A DNA stretch of 64,000 bases from Panacibacter microcysteis (GCF_015831355.1 NZ_JADWYR010000001.1:372001-436000), one strand, 5' to 3'; counted from the stretch's first letter, positions 8,755 to 18,774 are shown. Program-made: numbers and translations. Notes: generated by a model from the sequence alone, not told the origin.

Positions 8755-9555
8755 ATGAGTAAAAAAATAGCCATCATTGGTGGTGGCAATCTCGGTACAG
8801 CAATAGCTGAAGGTCTTGTAAACAGCGGGTTTACAAAAGCAGAACATATCATTATCACCAAAAGAAATATCAGCACACTTGCTTCACTGGAAGAAAAAGG
8901 CGTGCTTGTAAGCAACAATAACGAAGAAGCCATACAGTTTGCAGACTGGGTAATACTGGCTGTAAAACCATTCCAGATAAAAGAGATATTGCAACAGTTG
9001 AAACCAAAACTGGATGCAAAACGACATGTACTTGTAAGTGTTATTACCGGTATATGGATAAAAGATATTCAGGAAATAGTGGGTAATGACTTCACGTTAT
9101 TCCGCGCTATGCCCAACACAGCAATAGCGATACAGGAAAGTATAACCTGCATCTGCAAACACAATGCATCTGAAGAACAATCGAAATTTGTTGCAGATCT
9201 TTTCGACCAGTTGGGTAAAACAGTGGCCATTGAGGAAAAACTGATGGATGCAGCAACAGTATTGGGCGCATGTGGCACCGCATATGCCATGCGTTACATA
9301 AGGGCCAATATACAGGGAGGTATAGAAATAGGTTTCGACGCCAAAACTGCATCTTTGATTGCCGCACAAACCGTAAAAGGCGCCGCAGAATTACTGCTTA
9401 CGAAACATACCCACCCCGAGCAGGAAATAGATAAGGTTACCACGCCAAAAGGCTGCACCATTGCTGGGCTTAATGAAATGGAACACCAGGGTTTCAGTTC
9501 TTCGCTGATAAAAGGTGTCATAACGAGTTATAAAAAGATCACGACTGATATGTAA
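8755..9555 (+). CDS. proC: Pyrroline-5-carboxylate reductase
   Basis: Last step of proline synthesis, NAD(P)H-dependent reduction of pyrroline-5-carboxylate. The 266-residue product has the N-terminal Rossmann loop IIGGGNLGTAIAEGL, the middle segment LFRAMPNTAIAIQES, and the C-terminal helical dimer domain with the conserved KVTTPKGCTIAGLNEME. ATG at 8755 yields the expected N-terminus. It is convergent with the MlaE-type permease gene; the 88 bp between them shows no clear terminator. Confidence 0.95.
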   Translation: MSKKIAIIGGGNLGTAIAEGLVNSGFTKAEHIIITKRNISTLASLEEKGVLVSNNNEEAIQFADWVILAVKPFQIKEILQQLKPKLDAKRHVLVSVITGIWIKDIQEIVGNDFTLFRAMPNTAIAIQESITCICKHNASEEQSKFVADLFDQLGKTVAIEEKLMDAATVLGACGTAYAMRYIRANIQGGIEIGFDAKTASLIAAQTVKGAAELLLTKHTHPEQEIDKVTTPKGCTIAGLNEMEHQGFSSSLIKGVITSYKKITTDM

Positions 9556-9643
9556 TAGTAAAAGGGTTGGTAAATAAAGCCAGTGCTTAAAACATTCAGG
9601 CGCTCCTAACAAACATGGCTCATTACCCTCTGCTGACTACCCG

Positions 9644-10387
9644 CTAGAGGAACAAGGCAGCCAGGATATAATCTGCAAAAAGAATAACAATACAACTTAC
9701 TACAACAGCGGTTGTACTGGCTCTGCCAATTTCTAATGCACCGCCCTTTACATGATAACCATAGTAGGCGGGAATACTGCTGATGATAAAGGCGAAAGTG
9801 TACGCTTTGTATAAGGCAAATGTGATATTAAAAGGTGTGAGGTTCTGGCGCAAACCATTATCGAAAATTTCGGTTGACAAAATACCGGATAAAGACCCGG
9901 CCATTCTGCCGCCCCATATAGCCAGTACCGCAGATACAACAACCAGGCAGGGTACTACTACCAATGCGCCAACAATCTTTGGTGCAACCAGGTAGCTGCG
10001 TGTATTAATACCCATTATTTCAAGCGCATCTATTTGTTCTGTGGAGCGCATGTTTCCAAGTTCGCTGGCAATCTTACTGCCTACCACACCTGCCAGCACA
10101 ATACATACAACTGTTGGAGATAATTCCAGAATAACACTGTCTCTTACAATCTGTGCAATGGTTGACTGCGGCACCAGCGGGCTTACAAGCTGGTAAGCCG
10201 TTTGTACGGTAGTTACAGCACCAAGAAACAATGAAATAATGATTACGATTGGTAAAGAACCTACGCCAATTTCTACGCACTGGTGCATAAATTCTTTCCA
10301 GTACATTTTAAAATTTTCAGGTTTGGTGAACATGCTTCGCAGCATGAGCAGAAACCTTCCGAGATGATTGAGAAATAAACCTATCAC
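9644..10387 (-). CDS. mlaE: MlaE/YrbE family ABC transporter permease
   Basis: Integral inner-membrane permease of the Mla-type phospholipid transport system that maintains outer-membrane lipid asymmetry. The 247-residue product has about five hydrophobic segments and the family core TTVQTAYQLVSPLVP, GSKIASELGNMRSTEQIDAL and EIMGINTRSYLVAPKI. The reading frame has no ATG at its start; GTG at 10387 is the most upstream usable codon that fits the family. The partner ATPase (MlaF) and MCE protein (MlaD) would be expected downstream on this strand but proC follows, so the system is split here. mlaE is a name by family resemblance. Confidence 0.85.
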   Translation of the reverse strand: MIGLFLNHLGRFLLMLRSMFTKPENFKMYWKEFMHQCVEIGVGSLPIVIIISLFLGAVTTVQTAYQLVSPLVPQSTIAQIVRDSVILELSPTVVCIVLAGVVGSKIASELGNMRSTEQIDALEIMGINTRSYLVAPKIVGALVVVPCLVVVSAVLAIWGGRMAGSLSGILSTEIFDNGLRQNLTPFNITFALYKAYTFAFIISSIPAYYGYHVKGGALEIGRASTTAVVVSCIVILFADYILAALFL

Positions 10388-10500
10388 TGGTAATTTTTTT
10401 TGGACCGCTCTTTTGAATATTGTTTAACTTTCTTCTACCACGTAACCGTGGTATAATGAAGCCTTTGCTTTAACCTTCGTGTTGCCCATCATGGCTTCGC

Positions 10501-10550
10501 AGTACAAGTGAGTGACACAACAGGCGATGCCATGAAATACTACAGCCGGC
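10501..10550 (+). repeat. Intergenic modular repeat, copy 5 (type B core)
   Basis: Core GTACAAGTGAGTGACACAA from 10502, then CAGGCGATGCCA and outer end CAGCCGGC. Lies between mlaE and the end of maeB. Confidence 0.85.
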
Positions 10551-10622
10551 AAAACAGTATATCTCTTTACCTGGAAACTGCTGCGAACAAATGAAAGCTT
10601 CCTGTTATTACCTCTTTCTGAT

Positions 10623-12959
10623 CTATCGTTTCTTCTTCTTCAAACGCTTCCACCAGGGAGAACGCTGAATAACTTCATTTGGATTTACCCTGCATTTCAT
10701 CTGCGCATCTACTACTGCAATATTAGCCATATTAATGATGCTACGCACACTGCTGCCTATCTGTAATACATGCACGGGCTTTTTTACACCCAGCAGTATA
10801 GGGCCAATAGCATCTGCACCGCCCACTTCTTTCAGCAGATTGTATGCCACGTTGCCCGCAGCAAGATTGGGAAATATCAATACATTCACGTCTTCATCAA
10901 CAAGATCGCTGAAAGGGAAATTATCTTTTAAGATGTCTTTGTTAAACGGTACCCAGGCCTGCATTTCGCCATCTACGATCAGCGATGGATTGCGCTGCTT
11001 TACCAGGCGGGTAGCTTCTGCCACGAGCCTTGCTTCAGGGGAATTACTGCTACCGAAATTACTGTAGCTAAGCATGGCTATGCGTGGTACAATATTAAAG
11101 TTGCGCACCTCTCTGGCCACCATTATGGTAATGTCTGCCAGTTCTTCGGCCGTGGGGTTGAAATTGACTGTTGTATCAGCCAGGAACAGAGGGCCGCGTT
11201 TGGTAAGCAAAAGGTACATACCAGCAATCTTTTTCACTCCTTCTTCGGTACCGATGATCTGCAGTGCAGGTTTTATAGCATCTACATAGTTGCGTGTAAG
11301 ACCCGATATCATTGCATCTGCATCGCCGGTTTCAACCATCATGCAACCAAAATAGGTACGGTCGCGCATCATTTTTTTACTCTCGTAATAGTTGAAACCT
11401 TTGCGTTGCCTTTTCTTAAAGAAAAGCTCTGCATAAAAGTTTCTTTTTTCTTCCATCTCATCGCTTTTGGGGTCGATGATGGGTATATCGGTAATATCAA
11501 TATGGTTATCGCCTGCAATCCTTCTGATTCTTGTTTCATCGCCCAATAAAATAGGGTAAGCAATACCATCATCGTAAATGATGCTTGCTGCTTTCAGGAT
11601 CTTCTGGTTATCGGCTTCTACAAACACAATACGGCGTGGATCTCGCCTGGCTTTTGTGCCGATCACCCGCATCACCTGGTTATCGAGCCCGAGTCTTTTG
11701 TTCAGATCGAGCACATACTTATCCCAGTCGGCAACAGGATTCTTGGCAACGCCACTATCCATGGCAGCTTTGGCAACCGCCGGTGCAACCGTGGCCAGTA
11801 AACGCGGATCGAGTGGCTTGGGAATAATATACTCAGGACCGAAAGCCATACTTTTTTGATTGTAAGCAAGGTTTACAATATCCGGCACCGGTGTTTTGGC
11901 CATTTGTGCCAAAGCCTGCACTGCAGCGAGTTTCATTGCTTCGTTAATGCTGCTTGCACGCACATCAAGTGCGCCACGAAATATGTACGGAAAGCCGAGT
12001 ACGTTATTTACCTGGTTGGGGTAATCGCTTCGCCCGGTTGCCATAATAATATCTTTCCTTACAGCTACAGCCGTTTCGTAAGCTATTTCCGGATCCGGGT
12101 TTGCCATGGCAAAAACAATGGGGTTTTTTGCCATGCTTTTTACCATTTCCGGCGTAAGAATATTGCCTACACTAAGACCGAGAAAAACATCTGCATCTTT
12201 TATTGCTTCGGTAAGTGTTACATCACTTTTATTAATGGCGAATTTTATTTTTGTTTCATCCAGGTCTGTCCTTCCGCGGTGCAGCACGCCGTCTTTATCA
12301 AACATGGTAAAGTGCTCGTAGCGGGCGCCCAATGCCACATATAACTGCACACAGGCCATGGCAGCGGCACCCGCACCACTGACAACAAAATGCACTTTTT
12401 CAATTTTCTTTTTCTGTATTTCGAGCGCATTGAGCAATGCAGCAGAACTGATGATTGCCGTACCATGCTGATCATCGTGCATTACCGGGATGTGTAATTC
12501 CTCGCGCAGTTTTTGCTCGATGTAAAAACATTCGGGTGCCTTTATGTCTTCAAGGTTTATACCACCAAAAGTTGGCTCGAGCGCCTTTACAATCTGCACA
12601 AACTTTTCCGGGTCTTTTTCGTTTATCTCTATGTCAAAAACATCAATGTCTGCAAAGATTTTAAAGAGTACGCCCTTGCCTTCCATTACAGGTTTACCGG
12701 CTTCCGGGCCAATATCTCCCAAACCCAGTACCGCCGTGCCATTGCTTATTACGGCCACCAGGTTTCCTTTGGCGGTATATTTATAAACATCTTCTTTATT
12801 AAGGGCTATTTCTTTGCATGGTTCCGCCACACCCGGGCTGTAGGCCAGCGAAAGATCGCGTTGGGTTTTGGCTTCTTTGGTTGGTACCACTTCAATCTTT
12901 CCGGGCCTGCCGTTTGCATGGTATTCCAGCGCCTGTTCTCTACGTAATTCTTTTGCCAT
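10623..12959 (-). CDS. maeB: NADP-dependent malic enzyme with C-terminal phosphotransacetylase-like domain
   Basis: Oxidative decarboxylation of malate to pyruvate with NADP reduction. The 778-residue product is the long MaeB type: N-terminal malic domain ([16 protein letters not shown] near residue 35, [20 protein letters not shown]), Rossmann domain with [16 protein letters not shown] near residue 192, and a C-terminal phosphate acetyltransferase-like domain from about residue 430 that in this family is regulatory (acetyl-CoA binding) rather than catalytic. The C-terminus ends in a lysine-rich tail ([10 protein letters not shown]). It stands alone, flanked on both sides by repeat copies. 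Confidence 0.95.
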   Translation of the reverse strand: MAKELRREQALEYHANGRPGKIEVVPTKEAKTQRDLSLAYSPGVAEPCKEIALNKEDVYKYTAKGNLVAVISNGTAVLGLGDIGPEAGKPVMEGKGVLFKIFADIDVFDIEINEKDPEKFVQIVKALEPTFGGINLEDIKAPECFYIEQKLREELHIPVMHDDQHGTAIISSAALLNALEIQKKKIEKVHFVVSGAGAAAMACVQLYVALGARYEHFTMFDKDGVLHRGRTDLDETKIKFAINKSDVTLTEAIKDADVFLGLSVGNILTPEMVKSMAKNPIVFAMANPDPEIAYETAVAVRKDIIMATGRSDYPNQVNNVLGFPYIFRGALDVRASSINEAMKLAAVQALAQMAKTPVPDIVNLAYNQKSMAFGPEYIIPKPLDPRLLATVAPAVAKAAMDSGVAKNPVADWDKYVLDLNKRLGLDNQVMRVIGTKARRDPRRIVFVEADNQKILKAASIIYDDGIAYPILLGDETRIRRIAGDNHIDITDIPIIDPKSDEMEEKRNFYAELFFKKRQRKGFNYYESKKMMRDRTYFGCMMVETGDADAMISGLTRNYVDAIKPALQIIGTEEGVKKIAGMYLLLTKRGPLFLADTTVNFNPTAEELADITIMVAREVRNFNIVPRIAMLSYSNFGSSNSPEARLVAEATRLVKQRNPSLIVDGEMQAWVPFNKDILKDNFPFSDLVDEDVNVLIFPNLAAGNVAYNLLKEVGGADAIGPILLGVKKPVHVLQIGSSVRSIINMANIAVVDAQMKCRVNPNEVIQRSPWWKRLKKKKR

Positions 12960-12976
12960 AATTTTTTATAATGATG

Positions 12977-13032
12977 ATACCGGCACCTGTGCAGGTGGCA
13001 TCGCCTGTTGTGTCACTCACTTGTACGTTCGG
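12977..13032 (-). repeat. Intergenic modular repeat, copy 6 (type B core, minus orientation)
   Basis: Outer end ATACCGGCACC, then GGCATCGCCTGTTGTGTCAC and TCACTTGTAC. Left arm of an inverted pair with copy 7. Confidence 0.85.
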
Positions 13033-13112
13033 AAGAAAAAGCAACAAGGCAACAGGCAACAGTGCAGCAATCCTGTGCATAATACGCTGTTTGCTGCTGA
13101 TTCCTGTACTAC

Positions 13113-13164
13113 AGTACAAGTGTGCGACGCAAGGGACGATGCTATAAGTACAAATGCCGGGCTC
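13113..13164 (+). repeat. Intergenic modular repeat, copy 7 (type A core)
   Basis: Core AGTACAAGTGTGCGACGCAA at 13113-13132, flank GGGACGATGC, outer end TGCCGGGCTC at 13155-13164. Right arm of the inverted pair 12977-13164. Confidence 0.85.
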
Positions 13165-13220
13165 AAAAAAATACAACCGTTTGTAAAGGGCGCAAATTAA
13201 GTGAAATGTGCCTGATTCTG

Positions 13221-15269
13221 CTAATCTGCCTTTGGTTTAGCGGGAGGCGTTATGGAAAAAATAACGGTAGTGCCTTCGTTGGGCTCGGTTTTAATGGTAA
13301 GACTTTCATTTAGTTTTTCGAGCAGGTCGTAGCTGAACATAAGGCCCAGTCCTGTACCTTTTTCATTGTTGGTGCCGCGTGTTGAAATAAATTCTTTCTT
13401 GCTGATCTTTTCTAAAATACTGTAAGCAATACCTGCACCTTCGTCCTGTATATGCACGAGTACTTCGGTGTTTCCCGGGAAAGCCTTTAGCATAATCTGT
13501 TTGCCGGGAGGTGTAAACTTAATGGCGTTTGAGACCATGTTTCGCATAACGGTATGAATAATTTCACGGTCTGACACCACTTCCAGGTCGGCAGGTATTT
13601 CATTTTTAAGCACCAGGGATTTATCTTTTACAGACTGCTTATATAATACGAGTACATCTTCTGCCAGCTCGTACAGGTTAAAGCTTACCCTGTCTACATT
13701 GAGCACATGTATCTGCTCCCTTGCCCATACCAGTGTATTGTCGAGCATGCTGATGAGGTGTTTGATATCATTATCGAGCAGCATGCTAAGTTGTGCAAAC
13801 TCTTCTTTGTTGATGATTTTTTCCCTGGTAAGGTACAGGGTGTTCTGCAGGGAGGTAAGGGGTGCACGCACATCGTGTGCAATCATGGAGATCAGTTTAT
13901 CCCTGATGGCATTGATTACTGCAAGCTCCCTGTTTTTTGCTTCTGTGGTATTTTGCTGGTCTTTTAATGACTCGAGCGCTACTGTTTTTTGCCGGTACAT
14001 AGAGGCAAGAAAAATGCCGATGATCAATAATAAAATGCCTGTAATACCAATAAGGATGACCACTTTCCGCTGCAGGCTGTTTTGCATTTTCAGCTGCTCA
14101 TTTTCCTTGTCTTTTTTCAGCACTTCAGATTCTATGGCAAGTTTTTGGGCAGCCTTTATTTTTTCCTCGTTGTAGGCAATTTCGTTTAAAGCGGCAAACT
14201 CCAGCATGTGTTCGTATGCTTCCTGGTATTTGCCTTTAGCCGAATCTACCCTGGCCATATAACGCAGGTAATTGAGTTCCTGCTCGGCAATGTTTGCTGC
14301 TTTTACCTTACTGAATTCTTTGTGCAGGATGTCTGACGCCATATCGTATTTCTGCTCAGATAAAGCCACCACGCCCAGGCCCATCATAGCAAGTGCATAA
14401 TCTGCCTCAGAAATATCATTCTTGTCGTAGTGCTCAATGGCTTTGCTGTAGTATTTTTTTGCCTGCCCGTAATTGCCCGATTTCACATACATGTCGCCCA
14501 TTTGCTGGCAAACATCGGCTACCTGGTAAGGCTCATCAAGCATTGAAAAAACAGAATCAGCAATTTCGAAATGAACCTTTGCAGAATCGTACTGCTTTTT
14601 AACGACATGCACTTTGGCAAGGTTGATCTCGTTATTGGCGTACTGATCGTAGTATTCATTTTCCAGGTAGTATTGGGCGGCACTCTTCAGGTAATGCTGG
14701 GCCTGTTCTGTGTCTCCCAGGCCAAGATATTCAGAACCGAGGTTTGTATATGCGGAAGCCCTTACAAAAGAATCGTTTAATTTGTCTACATAAGGGAGGG
14801 CTTTCAAAGTGTATTGTAATGCTTTATCCCATTCATTCTCCAGTTCGTATACGTAAGCCATACCAAGGTAACCATCCTGCTGCCAGAACTCGTTGCGGGT
14901 CTTTTCTGCCAGTTCCAGTTCACGGAAATAAATATTCAATGCTTTTGCAGACTGTCTTTGCCAGGAGTACACACTACCCAACTGGGACATTGCCGCGAAT
15001 ATGGAATTGTGTGACTTTATCTTTTCAGCGAGGTGAAGTGCTTTGGTGGCATAAATCTCTGCATTGCCAAGGTTAACGCCCTGGTAATAGCCTGACAATT
15101 TGATTAACAGGTCTACCCGTACAGAGTCTTCCTTTGTGTGATAGTTGAGTAAACGGGAAAGACTGTCTATAGCACGCTGCTGTGCGTTTACAGCAGTGCA
15201 AAATATGCAAAACCACGAAAGCATGAAAAACGGCTTCACAAGCCTTTTTCTTATGTACAATTCTGTCAT
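13221..15269 (-). CDS. TPR-containing membrane sensor histidine kinase
   Basis: Signal-transducing histidine kinase, 682 residues from ATG at 15269 (a longer frame to 15311 runs into the preceding gene). Order: signal peptide or membrane anchor (residues ~1-30), periplasmic tetratricopeptide repeats to about 350, a coiled coil, one transmembrane segment at about 402-425, then the kinase. The H box is SMIAHDVRAPLT with His465; the N box is RNMVSNAIKFTPPGK; the G boxes are DEGAGIAY and GTGLGLMFS. No receiver domain is fused and no response regulator is adjacent. It starts 7 bp after the stop of the M20 amidohydrolase gene, so the two are probably cotranscribed. The stimulus is unknown. Confidence 0.9.
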   Translation of the reverse strand: MTELYIRKRLVKPFFMLSWFCIFCTAVNAQQRAIDSLSRLLNYHTKEDSVRVDLLIKLSGYYQGVNLGNAEIYATKALHLAEKIKSHNSIFAAMSQLGSVYSWQRQSAKALNIYFRELELAEKTRNEFWQQDGYLGMAYVYELENEWDKALQYTLKALPYVDKLNDSFVRASAYTNLGSEYLGLGDTEQAQHYLKSAAQYYLENEYYDQYANNEINLAKVHVVKKQYDSAKVHFEIADSVFSMLDEPYQVADVCQQMGDMYVKSGNYGQAKKYYSKAIEHYDKNDISEADYALAMMGLGVVALSEQKYDMASDILHKEFSKVKAANIAEQELNYLRYMARVDSAKGKYQEAYEHMLEFAALNEIAYNEEKIKAAQKLAIESEVLKKDKENEQLKMQNSLQRKVVILIGITGILLLIIGIFLASMYRQKTVALESLKDQQNTTEAKNRELAVINAIRDKLISMIAHDVRAPLTSLQNTLYLTREKIINKEEFAQLSMLLDNDIKHLISMLDNTLVWAREQIHVLNVDRVSFNLYELAEDVLVLYKQSVKDKSLVLKNEIPADLEVVSDREIIHTVMRNMVSNAIKFTPPGKQIMLKAFPGNTEVLVHIQDEGAGIAYSILEKISKKEFISTRGTNNEKGTGLGLMFSYDLLEKLNESLTIKTEPNEGTTVIFSITPPAKPKAD

Positions 15270-15276
15270 GTGTTGT

Positions 15277-16473
15277 TTATGAGGGTTCCGGTTCAACAGC
15301 AAGTGTAGCACCGAGCCATGCCATTACGCCAATGCCTGTAGCAATCGCATCTTCATCTATGTTAAACCTGGGTGTATGAACATTATGAATGATTCCTTTT
15401 TCTTCATTCCTTACTCCCAGCCTGAAAAAACAACCTGGGATTTTTTGTGTGTAATAACCGAAATCTTCAGCACCCATCCTCATTTCAGTTTCGGAGACAA
15501 ACCGTGCGCCTACATAATCAGCCGCAAGCGCTTTTGCAGCTGCGGTCAACCTTGCGTCATTATCTACAGCGGGATAGCCTACATCAATATGTATATACGC
15601 TTCTGCGCCCATTGCACTGGCAATGCCCGTTGTTTGCTTTCGTATAAGTTCATGCGCTTTGAAACGCCATTCTTCATCCATCGCCCTGAACGTTCCCATT
15701 AATTTCACCTCGCTCGGTATAACGTTGGTTGTGTTGCCACCCTGGAAAGAGCAGATTGATAAAACCGACGGTGAAAAAGGATTATTGTTACGGCTGATAA
15801 CCTGTTGCAGACTTACAATTACCTGAGAAGCCACAAGTATAGTATCTGCAGTAAGATGTGGAGCGGCAGCATGGCCGCCTTTACTTTTTATAGTGATGTA
15901 TATCTCATCTGCACTGGCCATTACGCGGCCACTGCGAAAACTGAGATGTCCGGTATCAAGAGACGGGTTTACGTGCAACGCTACAATACCCTGCGGCACC
16001 GGGCTTTCCAGTACACCTTCTTTTATCATGAGGCTGGCACCACCGGGGTTTTTTTCTTCGCCGGGCTGGAAAACCAGTTTCAGAGTTCCCTCCCATTCAT
16101 TCTTTAACTCATGCAATATTCTTGCTGCACCCAGTAAGCAGGTTGTATGCACATCGTGCCCGCAGGCATGCATGATACCAGGCTGCTGTGATTTATATGC
16201 TACGTCATTTTCTTCTCTTATCGGCAAAGCGTCCATGTCTGCACGCAAGGCAATAACCCTGCTGCCGGGATTTCTGCCCTCAATCGTGGCTACAACGCCG
16301 GTTGTAGCAATAACCGTAAAAGGAATACCTAAAACTTCAAGTTGCTGTTGTATAAAGGAAGACGTGGCAAATTCCTGGTAGCTTAATTCCGGGTTTGCAT
16401 GTAAATGATGCCGGATAGCAATAAATGTTTCGCTGTATTGTGCTACCAGGGTATTGATCTTCTCTTTTAGCAT
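15277..16473 (-). CDS. M20 family amidohydrolase (N-acyl-L-amino-acid amidohydrolase type)
   Basis: Zinc metallohydrolase of the M20D group, which includes IAA-amino-acid hydrolases and hippurate hydrolases. The ATG at 16473 gives 398 residues beginning MLKEKINTLVAQYSETFI, the usual N-terminus; a frame extending to 16536 overlaps the preceding gene. Metal-binding motifs visible: RADMDALPI and HACGHDVHTTCLLG in the first half, PGEEKNPGGASLM with the catalytic Glu, LHVNPSLDTG, and MGAEDFGYYTQKIPG near the C-terminus. No signal peptide, so probably cytosolic. It lies 16 bp after the SPOR gene and 7 bp before the histidine kinase gene. Substrate uncertain. Confidence 0.9.
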   Translation of the reverse strand: MLKEKINTLVAQYSETFIAIRHHLHANPELSYQEFATSSFIQQQLEVLGIPFTVIATTGVVATIEGRNPGSRVIALRADMDALPIREENDVAYKSQQPGIMHACGHDVHTTCLLGAARILHELKNEWEGTLKLVFQPGEEKNPGGASLMIKEGVLESPVPQGIVALHVNPSLDTGHLSFRSGRVMASADEIYITIKSKGGHAAAPHLTADTILVASQVIVSLQQVISRNNNPFSPSVLSICSFQGGNTTNVIPSEVKLMGTFRAMDEEWRFKAHELIRKQTTGIASAMGAEAYIHIDVGYPAVDNDARLTAAAKALAADYVGARFVSETEMRMGAEDFGYYTQKIPGCFFRLGVRNEEKGIIHNVHTPRFNIDEDAIATGIGVMAWLGATLAVEPEPS

Positions 16474-16489
16474 ATGTAATGGTTTCGCG

Positions 16490-16927
16490 CTAGTTGACCG
16501 CGGGATCTTCTTCATCCTCTCCAGGGGTATATTCAATGATATCTTCTACAACGTAAGCATTCTGGGGATATTTCTTTGATAACTGCGATTTAAAAGAAAT
16601 CGCTTCAGCCTTTTCATAAAAATTCCCGATCCTTACTTTAAAATATGGCGATTGAAAAAGTACATACGATTTCTGATCAGGAAACATTTGCAGGAGGTCT
16701 GACTTTGCTTTAAAAGCTTCATCCCTGCTGCGGCTGTTAAGTACCTGTAACCTGAAACCCTTGTACTGGCCATTGCTTGTCATTTTAGCCGTTAATTTGT
16801 TTACCGCCGCCTGTTTTGCCGTTAATACGTCCAGCCTTGCATCTTTATGGATAATAACCGTATCTGTGGCCGCGGCTTTAAAAACAATAAAACAGCAGAA
16901 TAGTATTAATAACGACGATCGGCACAT
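16490..16927 (-). CDS. Secreted SPOR-domain protein
   Basis: A 145-residue exported protein: signal peptide to about residue 21 (LLILFCCFIVFKAAAT), a short linker, then a SPOR domain over about residues 55-135 (GFRLQVLNSRSRDEAFKAK ... SPYFKVRIGNFYEKAEA). SPOR domains bind glycan strands of peptidoglycan that lack stem peptides, typically at division sites. It ends in an acidic tail. The gene is first in a probable three-gene transcript with an M20 amidohydrolase and a histidine kinase. A peptidoglycan-related job is inference from the domain. Confidence 0.8.
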   Translation of the reverse strand: MCRSSLLILFCCFIVFKAAATDTVIIHKDARLDVLTAKQAAVNKLTAKMTSNGQYKGFRLQVLNSRSRDEAFKAKSDLLQMFPDQKSYVLFQSPYFKVRIGNFYEKAEAISFKSQLSKKYPQNAYVVEDIIEYTPGEDEEDPAVN

Positions 16928-16972
16928 ATATAATTTTTTATACAGCTAAAAATAAAATTAATATTGATTGGT

Positions 16973-17644
16973 TTAATAATCTGTTGAATCGTCCGACGCC
17001 TGCTGCATGATCGAAACTCCAGCACTGCAGCCCAGCCGTTCCGCTCCTGCCTCTACCAGCTCCCGGGCAAAACCGTAGGTTCTTATACCGCCTGAAGCTT
17101 TTATTTTTACAGCAGCAGGCAGGTGCTTTTTAAAAAGCTTTACAGCCTCTACCGTGGCGCCGGCTTCTGCATAGCCTGTGGAAGTTTTCAAATAATCTAT
17201 GCCGGCAGCACCGTATAAGTCGCAACACCTGGTAATTTCCTCGTTGGTCAATATGCCTGACTCTATGATGATCTTGATGACTTTCTGCTTTTGCCGTACT
17301 ATAGGCATTATATGATTGATTTCGTTTGCGAGGTATTCCCAGTCATTGTTTTTGAGCGCTATCAGATTAATCACCATGTCCAGCTCGTCTGCACCATCTA
17401 CAATAGCCAGCAGCACCTCCGCAATTTTTGCCTCTGTGGCTGAGTAACCAAAAGGAAAACCAATTACCGTTGCGGTTTTAACGCCAGACCCTTCCAGTAA
17501 ATGCTTTGCTTTTTTTACAAACGGTGGCGGCACACAAACGGCCGCGAAATTATACTCACGGGCTTCTTTACATAATTTTTCGATATCAGCAACCAGTGTT
17601 GTAGGCTTTAGAATGGTATGGTCAATGTACCTGTTTAGTTCCAT
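16973..17644 (-). CDS. deoC: Deoxyribose-phosphate aldolase
   Basis: Class I aldolase cleaving 2-deoxyribose-5-phosphate to glyceraldehyde-3-phosphate and acetaldehyde in deoxynucleoside catabolism. ATG at 17644 gives 223 residues starting MELNRYIDHTILKPTT; the frame stays open to 17749 but a consensus -7 box lies between, so the shorter start is right. Motifs: VIGFPFGYSATEAKIAEV, DELDMVINL, KVIIESG-like segment (KIIIESGILTNEEI), and DYLKTSTGYAEAGATVEA, whose Lys forms the Schiff base; KASGGIRT follows. It is the only nucleoside-catabolism gene here. Confidence 0.95.
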   Translation of the reverse strand: MELNRYIDHTILKPTTLVADIEKLCKEAREYNFAAVCVPPPFVKKAKHLLEGSGVKTATVIGFPFGYSATEAKIAEVLLAIVDGADELDMVINLIALKNNDWEYLANEINHIMPIVRQKQKVIKIIIESGILTNEEITRCCDLYGAAGIDYLKTSTGYAEAGATVEAVKLFKKHLPAAVKIKASGGIRTYGFARELVEAGAERLGCSAGVSIMQQASDDSTDY

Positions 17645-17662
17645 ATTGATAGCTTGCAGGCG

Positions 17663-17670
17663 CAAAGATA
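17663..17670 (-). promoter_or_regulatory. -7 promoter box TATCTTTG for deoC
   Basis: Exact consensus on the minus strand, 18 bp before the ATG at 17644; decides that start over upstream ones. Confidence 0.65.
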
Positions 17671-17836
17671 AGTTTATGATTTTTGCCCGAAGGGATGAGA
17701 TTGTTAAGCATGCAAAGCCTGCGTACCCTGTACCAGGGTATAGAAACAATATAGCTCAACCATAAACGTACCTGCATACGATGCTGTTTGCAAGGAGGTG
17801 CGCTGTAGTGCCCGGAACTGCTGAATAATGAGATAC

Positions 17837-17887
17837 AGCACAAGAGTGCGACGCAAGAGAAGCCGCAGAGCGGTTTACAGCCGGCTA
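17837..17887 (+). repeat. Intergenic modular repeat, copy 8 (type A core)
   Basis: Core AGCACAAGAGTGCGACGCAA at 17837-17856, outer end ACAGCCGGCT, 17 bp from the stop of the next gene. Preceded by CCGGAACTGCTGAATAATGA, also seen before copies 17 and 22. Confidence 0.85.
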
Positions 17888-17903
17888 CCAAAATAAAAAA
17901 CGA

Positions 17904-18659
17904 TTAAACCAATACGGGAACAGAGTGAACAGCATCGCTCATTTCTTTTATAAGAGACGAGTCTTTCTCAATTGCATTGCCCACCACTATAACATCTGCA
18001 CCCGATTTGCAGTTGAGGTATGCTTTTTCAGGATCGGTAATGCCGCCACCCACAATCAGCGGGGCTTCTATACTGGCAGACACTTTTTCGATCATGGCCT
18101 CGCTAACGGGCCTTTTGGCGCCACTGCCGGAATCCATGTAGATGAGCTTCATGCCCAGCATTTCGCCCGCCATAGCGGTGCACATGGCAATTTCATTTTT
18201 GTCTGACGGAATGGGAGATGCGTTTGAAATGTAAGAAACTGTTGTTGGTGCGCCACCATCAATAACCATATAGCCGGTTGGCATTATTTCCAGGCCAGAT
18301 TGTTTTACAAACGGCGCACTGATTACGTGCTGACCAATAAGCAGTTCGGGATTACGGCCTGATATTAAAGAAAGGTACAATAAGGCATCTGCGTATTTGC
18401 TAACCTGCGATGGTGCGCCGGGAAAAAGGACCACGGGAATGTCACAGGCCGCTTTTATGTGCTGAATGCATTGATCAAGATAATTTGAAATAACTAGGCT
18501 GCCACCTACAAAAAAATAGTCCACTTTAGCATCCAGAGCCAGGGTTATAAGGTTATCAATCTTACCGCCATCAACTTTATCGGGATCAATAAGCACCGTG
18601 AATGATTTGCGCCCTGCTCTTTTTTTCTCGGTTAACTGGTTGTATATCGTTTGCTTCAT
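17904..18659 (-). CDS. Geranylgeranylglyceryl phosphate synthase family protein
   Basis: TIM-barrel prenyltransferase that joins a polyprenyl diphosphate to sn-glycerol-1-phosphate, the first committed step of archaeal-type ether lipids; a group of these enzymes is conserved in Bacteroidota. ATG at 18659 gives 251 residues (MKQTIYNQLTEKKRAGRKSF). Motifs: FTVLIDPDKVDGGKID, FFVGGSLVISNYLDQC, PVVLFPGAPSQVS, the substrate Tyr/Asp segment LIYMDSGSGAKRPV, and the phosphate loops LIVGGGITDPEKAY and ADVIVVGNAIE. The prenyl chain length and the physiological lipid in bacteria are unknown. No glycerol-1-phosphate dehydrogenase is nearby. Confidence 0.88.
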   Translation of the reverse strand: MKQTIYNQLTEKKRAGRKSFTVLIDPDKVDGGKIDNLITLALDAKVDYFFVGGSLVISNYLDQCIQHIKAACDIPVVLFPGAPSQVSKYADALLYLSLISGRNPELLIGQHVISAPFVKQSGLEIMPTGYMVIDGGAPTTVSYISNASPIPSDKNEIAMCTAMAGEMLGMKLIYMDSGSGAKRPVSEAMIEKVSASIEAPLIVGGGITDPEKAYLNCKSGADVIVVGNAIEKDSSLIKEMSDAVHSVPVLV

Positions 18660-18692
18660 GCCTGTTTTTAAAATGGTGCCTGTTGCAAAAAT

Positions 18693-18721
18693 GCAAAAAA
18701 AAATGCTTCGCAAGGCATTTT
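18693..18721 (-). terminator. Terminator for the CocE/NonD gene (minus)
   Basis: Stem AAAATGC (18700-18706) with GCATTTT (18715-18721); read on the minus strand it is followed by a nine-T run. It sits just before the GGGPS-like gene. Confidence 0.6.
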
Positions 18722-18774
18722 ACCTATCCAAAAAGAATACCTGATTTGTAAATACGGGTATTTTTTGATGATTA

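Noticed and set aside
12513-12947. Long frames on the strand opposite maeB and other long genes
   Set aside because: Shadows of well-conserved genes, with composition expected from the complementary codons.
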